From: CAYOHY01 sp964403885
GTDB lineage: Bacteria; Actinomycetota; Coriobacteriia; Anaerosomatales; PHET01
NCBI GenBank assembly: GCA_964403885.1
Contig: CAYOHY010000036.1
Span: forward strand, 1-21,041
Direction: 5' to 3'
Length of the DNA: 21,041 nucleotides
Shown here: positions 14,787 to 21,041 of the stretch, one piece after another
How positions within the stretch are numbered: the stretch's first letter is position 1
Layout of the letters: every line of letters begins with the position of its first letter
Made by a program: the position numbers and the translations under genes
Notes under the pieces: model-generated
Database searches by the model: none
Told to the model about the DNA's origin: nothing
Seen by the model: the letters and a program-made list of their open reading frames with translations, nothing else

Positions 14787-15905
14787 CTATCGATACTCCC
14801 GCTCGAGACGCATGCCGAATGCGCACGCGAGCTCATAGTTGATGGTCTGCGCGAGATCCGCGAGCTCATCCATGGAGATGCGCTCGTCCCCCTGCGAGCC
14901 CACCAGCACGAACTCGTCGCCCCGTGCGACATCCACCCCGCGCGGGACTTCCACCATGAACTGGTCCATACACACGCGCCCCACCTGCTGGACACGGCGC
15001 CCGGCGACGAGCACTTCCATGCGGTTCGACACGATCCTGTGCACTCCATCGGCGTAGCCCAAGGGCAGTGTCGCGATGGTGGTCCGAGCACCGGCGTGCC
15101 ACGTGAGGCCATAGCTGACACCCTCACCAAGACCGATCTGCTTCACGAGCGACGCGCGCGCCTTCACTGACATGGCAGGACGAAGATCGACCTGCCCATA
15201 CGTGCTCTTGTCGGGGTGAAGCCCGTACAGCGCGATGCCGCACCTGACCATGTCGAAATGCGCCTCTGGCACGAGGATGGTCGCAGGGCTGTTCGCCGCA
15301 TGGACGATGCCGGGGTCGACACCCTCGCTTCGCATCGAGTCGATCGCCGAGCGAAACCGCTGCAGCTGGCGGGTGACATCCCAGTCGCCCGGGACGTCCG
15401 CCGTGGCGAAGTGGGTGAAGGTCCCCTCCTGCTTGAGTCCGGGGAACTGCGCGAGCATGGCCGCGAACTGAGCGGCGTCCTCGGCCTTGACGCCGATTCG
15501 ATTCATCCCGGTGTCGACCTTGAGGTGGAATCGCGCCGCAGTGCCTCGCGCCACCGCACGCCGGCCCAGCGCACCCGCGAACTCGCGCGTCGTCACCGTG
15601 GGGATGATGTCACGGTCGATGATCGCATCGACGGTCTCTTCCGGCGGCTCCGAAAGCACGTGGAGCGGCACAGTGAGACCCGCATCGCGCAACTCGAGCG
15701 CCTCCGCGACGGTCGCCACCCCGAGCCGATCAGCGCCGGCGGCGACCGCGGCCCGGGCGACCTCCACAGCGCCATGGCCGTAGCCGTCGGCCTTGACCAC
15801 CGCCATGAACAGGGTGCCCGGCTTGGTCAGTGCTCGCAGGCTCCGCACGTTGTACCCGATCGCACCCAGGTCGATCTCAGCCCAGGCCCATCGTGAATCG
15901 GTCAT
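14787..15905 (-). CDS. alr: Alanine racemase
   Basis: PLP enzyme that interconverts L- and D-alanine for peptidoglycan. The 372-residue protein has the PLP lysine in VVKADGYGHG (Lys38), the TIM-barrel segments HLKVDTGMNRIG and ANSPA, RCGIALYG, and the C-terminal beta-domain with the second catalytic residue in SYGLTWHA (Tyr) and GRVCMDQFMV. Length and motif order are standard. The ATG at 15905 is preceded by GAGAGGG about 10 bases upstream. It follows nnr after 42 bases and is followed by a strong hairpin. Its neighbours glmS and glmM feed the same cell-wall pathway. Confidence 0.98.
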   Translation of the reverse strand: MTDSRWAWAEIDLGAIGYNVRSLRALTKPGTLFMAVVKADGYGHGAVEVARAAVAAGADRLGVATVAEALELRDAGLTVPLHVLSEPPEETVDAIIDRDIIPTVTTREFAGALGRRAVARGTAARFHLKVDTGMNRIGVKAEDAAQFAAMLAQFPGLKQEGTFTHFATADVPGDWDVTRQLQRFRSAIDSMRSEGVDPGIVHAANSPATILVPEAHFDMVRCGIALYGLHPDKSTYGQVDLRPAMSVKARASLVKQIGLGEGVSYGLTWHAGARTTIATLPLGYADGVHRIVSNRMEVLVAGRRVQQVGRVCMDQFMVEVPRGVDVARGDEFVLVGSQGDERISMDELADLAQTINYELACAFGMRLEREYR

Positions 15906-15947
15906 GTGACACTACCCTCTCATGTCCCGGGGCTCGTTCTCCCCCGA

Positions 15948-17471
15948 TCACCAGTATCCGAGCAGATCAGCCACCGCGGCCGGGATGTACTCGGGGATAT
16001 CCTCGGCCGTCACACACACGGGCGTGAGCGCCTCGGCGGCTGCCTCACCTGCGCGACCGTGCAGATAGGCTCCAAGGGCTCCTGCGTGCAGCGGGCTCAG
16101 GCCTTGCGCCAAGAGTGCACCGATCATGCCCGCCAGCACATCACCGGTTCCCGCCGTCGCCAATGCAGGCGTCCCACTCGTGTTGATGACCTGTCGGCCC
16201 TCGCCGCTCACAACGGTACCGGCGCCCTTGAGCACGACCGCCCGCGAAGGTCCGGCGAACCTTGCCGACGAGGATATCCTATCGGACTGGATCTCGGCGG
16301 CGCTCCGCCCCATCAGACGCGCCAGCTCCCCGGGGTGCGGCGTGAGCACCAACGGAGCCCGTCGTGCCTCGATCAGGCCGGCATGGTCCAGGAACGCATT
16401 GAGGCCGTCGGCGTCCAGCACGAGTGGCTTCTCGAGCGCCGACACGAGCGTGCGCGTGGTGGCAGCGGCGCCGTCGGCCACAGTGAGCCCAGGACCCAGC
16501 ACGACGGCGTCGTAGTCGGCCGCCAGGTCGCGCGCCACTGCAGCCGCCGCCGACGAGAAGGTCTTGCCGGTCGCCGGCAGGCCCACCACCGGTGCCGCCA
16601 GCAGATGCGCCTGCGCCGTGGCGACCACAGGCTCCGGCACCGCGAGCGTCACATAGCCCGCACCCATCCGCATCGCCCCGCGAGCCGCGAGCACTGCAGC
16701 GCCCGGGAAGTGCCCCGAGCCCGCGATCACGAGCACCCTGCCTCGCGAGTTCTTATGCGCGCCGATCGCGGGCACCGGGAGAAGTTCGGCATACTCGGCC
16801 GCCTCCCACACCTCGGGTGCGTCGACGACCCGGGCGAACCGCTCGGGTATGCCGATGTCGGCGACGACCACCTCGCCGGCGCATGCGGCGCCGGGGTAGT
16901 TGACCAAGCCGCGCTTGAGCGTCGTGAACGTCACAGTGCAGTCAGCATGCATGGAGCCGGCATCACAGCCCGCCCCGTCCGCATCCACGCCGGTAGGCAG
17001 ATCCACGGCCACCACGTAGGCCCCGCTCGCCCGGACCGCCTCGGCCCATGCAGGGAGCGGATCACGCAACGGCAGACGTGCACCGGTTCCGAGGATCGCG
17101 TCCACAACCACGGACGCGTCCGCGAGCATGCCCGCATGTGGGGTCGCGACGTGCTCCCACGAGACCCCGGAGTCGATCGCGGTCCGCGCGGCCTCACAAG
17201 CGATGCCGCTGAGCTCGACGGGGTCTCGCAAGCTGAGCACCGTCACCGGCCTGCCGTGTGAGTGAAGCTCCCGGGCCGCCTCCCAGCCATCGCCGCCGTT
17301 GTTGCCGCCACCCGCAAGCACCACCACGCGCCCCGCAGGAACGCGCTCCTGCACCGCGTGAGCGACGGTCAACCCGGCTGCCCGCATCAGGTCGCCCAGG
17401 TCAACGGCGCCTTCACGCGCCGCCCGCAACTCGATGTCTCGCGCCTGCTCCGACGTGACAGCTGGATACAT
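15948..17471 (-). CDS. nnr: Bifunctional NAD(P)H-hydrate epimerase / ADP-dependent NAD(P)H-hydrate dehydratase
   Basis: This enzyme repairs hydrated NADH and NADPH, the damaged redox cofactors. The 507-residue protein joins the YjeF N-terminal epimerase domain (about 1-215: VVVLAGGGNNGGDGWEAAREL, VVDAILGTGA, VAVDLPTGVDADG) to the ribokinase-like dehydratase domain (about 225-505: GRVLVIAGSGHFPGAAVLAA, VLGPGL, LTPHPGELARLMG, and the nucleotide-site motif NTSGTPALATAGTGDVLAGM). Both halves look intact. The frame extends to 17567, but the ATG at 17471 is chosen because the family begins there (MYPAVTSEQARDIE) and GAGGGGGC stands before it. The acpS hairpin ends only 22 bases upstream of this ATG. 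Confidence 0.97.
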   Translation of the reverse strand: MYPAVTSEQARDIELRAAREGAVDLGDLMRAAGLTVAHAVQERVPAGRVVVLAGGGNNGGDGWEAARELHSHGRPVTVLSLRDPVELSGIACEAARTAIDSGVSWEHVATPHAGMLADASVVVDAILGTGARLPLRDPLPAWAEAVRASGAYVVAVDLPTGVDADGAGCDAGSMHADCTVTFTTLKRGLVNYPGAACAGEVVVADIGIPERFARVVDAPEVWEAAEYAELLPVPAIGAHKNSRGRVLVIAGSGHFPGAAVLAARGAMRMGAGYVTLAVPEPVVATAQAHLLAAPVVGLPATGKTFSSAAAAVARDLAADYDAVVLGPGLTVADGAAATTRTLVSALEKPLVLDADGLNAFLDHAGLIEARRAPLVLTPHPGELARLMGRSAAEIQSDRISSSARFAGPSRAVVLKGAGTVVSGEGRQVINTSGTPALATAGTGDVLAGMIGALLAQGLSPLHAGALGAYLHGRAGEAAAEALTPVCVTAEDIPEYIPAAVADLLGYW

Positions 17472-17483
17472 CGATGCCCCCTC

Positions 17484-17524
17484 GCAAGAGAAACGGGCGG
17501 CCCCGCTTTGTTCGGGACCGCCCG
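17484..17524 (-). terminator. Terminator-like hairpin between acpS and nnr
   Basis: On the minus strand, CGGGCGGTCCCG (17513-17524) pairs with CGGGGCCGCCCG (17494-17505) over 12 bp with one U-G wobble, across the 7-base loop AACAAAG. It is followed by TTTCTCTTG (17485-17493). On the plus strand the wobble becomes a C-A mismatch, so the structure is better on the minus strand, the direction of the genes. It starts 8 bases after the acpS stop. The T-run is weak and runs straight into the ribosome binding region of nnr, so it may be a leaky terminator or attenuator. Confidence 0.75.
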
Positions 17525-17532
17525 CCTGTGTG

Positions 17533-18063
17533 CTACTCGTCCGTGCCTTCCGCGCCCGCCCGATCATCCGCGAGCGCCGTCATGTCGACGTCGCTCCCTA
17601 CCGAGTCGAGCATTGCGCGGGCTTCCTTGAACGATCGTGCGAGCTCTGCCTTGGGATCAGGACGCTCGTCCTTCTTCGGCCTCGCGTCCGCCGTAATGGC
17701 GACCGCCGACGCCACCGCGGTCGTGTGGGTGAACGACAGCGACAGGTGCATCTCGATCACGCCAAGCTCGGCAGCGCGCTCGGCGGCCTTGCCCGACAGC
17801 CTCGGAACCGGCCGGCCACTCGCCTCACGAACCACCTCGACATCGCAGAACCGCATGCCCCTGAACCCGGTACCCAGCGCCTTGAGCACCGCCTCTTTCG
17901 CGGCGAACCGCAGCGCGTAGTGCACCTCAGGCCGCGAACGCTTGTCACAGTACTTGCGCTCGTCGGCCGAGAAGATGCGCTCCTTGATGCGCGGCCTGCG
18001 CTCCAAGGCGGCCGCCATGCGGTCGATCTCGACGATGTCGACACCCAGGCCCAGAACGCTCAT
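17533..18063 (-). CDS. acpS: Holo-[acyl-carrier-protein] synthase with a C-terminal extension
   Basis: AcpS moves 4'-phosphopantetheine from CoA onto the serine of acyl carrier protein. The N-terminal 126 residues make a complete enzyme: GVDIVEIDR with the Mg-binding Asp9, FSADERKYC, RFAAKEAVLKALG with Glu57, and the SLSFTHTTAVASAVA strand near the end. The protein then continues for about 50 hydrophilic residues (PKKDERPDPKAE, then an Ala/Asp/Glu-rich tail ending EGTDE) that ordinary AcpS of 120-130 residues lacks. I see no known domain in the tail. The ATG at 18063 is 3 bases after the glmS stop, so translation is probably coupled. A hairpin follows 8 bases after the stop. Confidence 0.95.
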   Translation of the reverse strand: MSVLGLGVDIVEIDRMAAALERRPRIKERIFSADERKYCDKRSRPEVHYALRFAAKEAVLKALGTGFRGMRFCDVEVVREASGRPVPRLSGKAAERAAELGVIEMHLSLSFTHTTAVASAVAITADARPKKDERPDPKAELARSFKEARAMLDSVGSDVDMTALADDRAGAEGTDE

Positions 18064-18066
18064 GGA

Positions 18067-19890
<1,824 letters not shown>

Positions 19891-19996
19891 AAGCAGAGTC
19901 CAGCCCTTCGGTAGGGTTCATGGTGATAGGTAGGTGTGTGTCCCGGTGCACACAGAAGGCGAGTCGACGCTCGCGCTGATACGGGATCCCGAGTCT
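19891..19996 (-). other. Leader between the glmS ribozyme and the glmS start
   Basis: These 106 bases contain no gene. Visible on the minus strand are a 10-bp palindrome CGGGATCCCG (19982-19991), GCGAG/CTCGC with a 6-base loop (19959-19974 region), TGTGTG/CACACA with an 8-base loop (19935-19954 region), and CCCT/AGGG (19913-19916 with 19904-19907), which would cover the only SD-like sequence. An ATG at 19921 opens a short frame out of phase with glmS and has no ribosome site. What these stems do is unknown. Confidence 0.45.
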
Positions 19997-20171
19997 CACC
20001 ACCCCTTTGTCCCCGCGGTCACCCGCAGGCTTTGTGGGTGGTGTCACGACCGTCGGTGCGGCCGGAGGGCCATCCGCCGATGTTTCGATCGGCCCTCTCC
20101 TCGTCGACTGGCTACATCGAGCGTGGTGCTCTTGCGGCACCGCCACAGCGGCACCTGCCAGTCCTGGCGCT
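19997..20171 (-). ncRNA. glmS ribozyme: glmS self-cleaving ribozyme/riboswitch
   Basis: On the minus strand the glmS leader follows the glmS ribozyme from end to end. The cleavage site is A(20171)^G(20170), followed by GCGCC. P1 is GACTGGC (20157-20163) with GCCAGTC (20106-20112), then the conserved GACGAGG. P3-type pairing is GAGGGCC (20091-20097) with GGCCCTC (20065-20071), enclosing ATCGAAACATCGGCGGATG, which is nearly the family core (AUCGAnACAUCGGCGG). Next come a 6-bp hairpin (20059-20064 with 20047-20052) and an outer stem CACCACCC (20036-20043) with GGGTGGTG (19997-20004). The latter encloses a hairpin capped by a GUGA tetraloop (20019-20022) and the conserved GGACAAAGG. In the known family, GlcN6P binds as a cofactor, the RNA cuts itself, and the downstream mRNA is degraded. 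No ORF explains this conservation. Cleavage would leave a 280-base leader. Confidence 0.94.
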
Positions 20172-20224
20172 TGTCAGTGCGAGATCAGGTTCGTCCGGCA
20201 TCCCCTTTCGACGGCGCGACAAGA

Positions 20225-20245
20225 CACGCTGATTGTATCAGCGTG
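20225..20245 (-). promoter_or_regulatory. Perfect palindrome with embedded extended -10 box (promoter/operator, or glmM terminator)
   Basis: CACGCTGAT (minus strand, 20237-20245) and ATCAGCGTG (20225-20233) are perfect inverted repeats around a 3-base centre. They contain TGATACAAT, a TGN-extended -10 box (TACAAT at 20232-20237), with no good -35. A start about 7 bases downstream would put the 5' end about 54 bases before the ribozyme cut. Alternatively it is a hairpin 35 bases after the glmM stop, followed by the weak tail TCTTGTC, which would make it a terminator. Both readings fit. Confidence 0.55.
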
Positions 20246-20279
20246 GACGGATGTGCGCAGTGACAGGGAGGTTACGGGG

Positions 20280-21041
20280 TCAGTCGAGCTCCGCCTTGAC
20301 GACGCTCACGAGCTCATCGACCACCTGCTGCGCCTCATCTGCGTCGGCGGCCTCGGCCATGACACGGACGAGCGGCTCGGTGCCCGACGCGCGGACCAAG
20401 ACCCGGCCCGTATCGCCCAGGCGCGCCTCGGCCGCATGGATCGCCGAGGAGATCGCCGAGCTCGTGGCGAGGCGGGCCTTGTCGGCCACGTGCACGTTGA
20501 CGAGCACCTGCGGGTAGCGGCTCATGACCTGCACGAGCTCCGACACCGGACGTCCCGATGCCTTGATCACCGAGGCGAGCTGCAGTGCGGTCACCAGGCC
20601 GTCACCGGTCGTGTTGTGGTCCAGGAAGATGATGTGGCCGGACTGCTCGCCGCCGAGGTTCGCGCCCATCGCCTGCATCTGCTCGAGCACGTAGCGGTCG
20701 CCCACCTTGGTCTTGACGAACGCGATGCCGCGCTCGCGCATAGCGACCTCGAAGCCGAGGTTCGCCATCACTGTGGAGACGACGGTGTTGCCTTCGAGCG
20801 TGCCTTGCTCGGACATGCGCGCCGCGCACACCGCCATGATCTGGTCGCCGTCGATCTCGTTGCCGGCCTCATCAACGGCGAGCATGCGGTCTGCGTCACC
20901 GTCGTGTGCGATTCCCAGGTCGAACGCGCCCGCGCGCACCAACTCGGTGAGCGGGCCCAGGTGCGTGGAACCGCAGCCCACGTTGATGTCGGTACCGTCG
21001 AAATCGCAGTTGATCGCCTCGACATCGGCACCAAGGCGACG
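20280..21041 (-). CDS. glmM: Phosphoglucosamine mutase, C-terminal 253 residues (gene continues past the window)
   Basis: GlmM converts glucosamine-6-phosphate to glucosamine-1-phosphate, the step after GlmS. The frame is open to the window edge and begins inside the protein with GADVEAINCDFDGTDINVGCGSTH. It continues with the metal-binding DGDADRML loop, GDQIMAV, the sugar-binding GGEQSGHIIF, and the phosphate-binding VRASGTEPLVRVMAEA near the C-terminus. All are standard alpha-D-phosphohexomutase motifs. The active-site serine lies upstream, outside the window. glmS follows on the same strand, but 389 bases away, with the ribozyme between them. Confidence 0.97.
   Translation of the reverse strand, partial: RRLGADVEAINCDFDGTDINVGCGSTHLGPLTELVRAGAFDLGIAHDGDADRMLAVDEAGNEIDGDQIMAVCAARMSEQGTLEGNTVVSTVMANLGFEVAMRERGIAFVKTKVGDRYVLEQMQAMGANLGGEQSGHIIFLDHNTTGDGLVTALQLASVIKASGRPVSELVQVMSRYPQVLVNVHVADKARLATSSAISSAIHAAEARLGDTGRVLVRASGTEPLVRVMAEAADADEAQQVVDELVSVVKAELD

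Noticed and set aside
14671..14826. 52-codon N-terminal extension of atpH
   Set aside because: It would read through the hairpin after alr and into alr; the coiled coil and an SD fit the ATG at 14670.

Overview
This window is high-GC DNA from a bacterium that is most likely an actinobacterium outside the classical Streptomyces/Mycobacterium group, probably of the Coriobacteriia/OPB41 type. The taxonomy is inferred from gene content and order, not from a search. Nearly every gene is on the minus strand. The visible gene order (glmM, glmS, acpS, nnr, alr, then tsaE, tsaB, rimI, tsaD, groES, groEL) is the order known from actinobacterial chromosomes. Here it is interrupted between alr and tsaE by a complete nine-gene V/A-type ATPase operon plus three further genes. 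No mobile element, CRISPR array, tRNA or rRNA was seen.

Layout on the minus strand, from high to low coordinates. (1) 21041-20280: the 3' end of glmM. (2) 20279-19891: a 389-base intergenic region holding a perfect 21-bp palindrome with an embedded TACAAT box and, downstream of it, a full-looking glmS self-cleaving ribozyme (about 20171-19997). (3) 19890-14787: glmS, acpS, nnr (a fused NAD(P)HX epimerase/dehydratase) and alr, all tied to cell-wall precursor supply and cofactor maintenance. A terminator-like hairpin lies between acpS and nnr, and a second follows alr. (4) 14670-6040: the V/A-ATPase genes in the order H, I, K, E, C, F, A, B, D, tightly packed with several TGATG/ATGA overlaps. 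(5) 5646-6017: the only convincing plus-strand gene, a small protein I do not recognise. (6) 5487-1474: a nitroreductase, a type-4 uracil-DNA glycosylase, tsaE, and a large TsaB-RimI-TsaD fusion. (7) 1416-1: a sigma-70-type promoter with a CIRCE (HrcA) operator, a structured leader, groES, and the 5' two thirds of groEL's N-terminal half (289 codons).

How the genes work together: GlmS makes glucosamine-6-phosphate (GlcN6P) and GlmM isomerises it toward UDP-GlcNAc. The ribozyme should let GlcN6P shut down its own synthesis, and because acpS, nnr and alr are packed behind glmS they may share that control. Alr supplies D-alanine for the same peptidoglycan. TsaE, TsaB and TsaD act together in tRNA t6A37 modification, and RimI N-acetylates ribosomal protein S18 in other bacteria. 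The V/A-ATPase couples ATP to ion movement across the membrane. GroES/GroEL form the heat-inducible chaperonin.

The most notable signal is the glmS ribozyme, which cannot be seen in any reading frame. Next are the hairpins wedged directly before nnr and atpH, the V-ATPase insertion into an otherwise conserved gene order, and the three-domain Tsa fusion.
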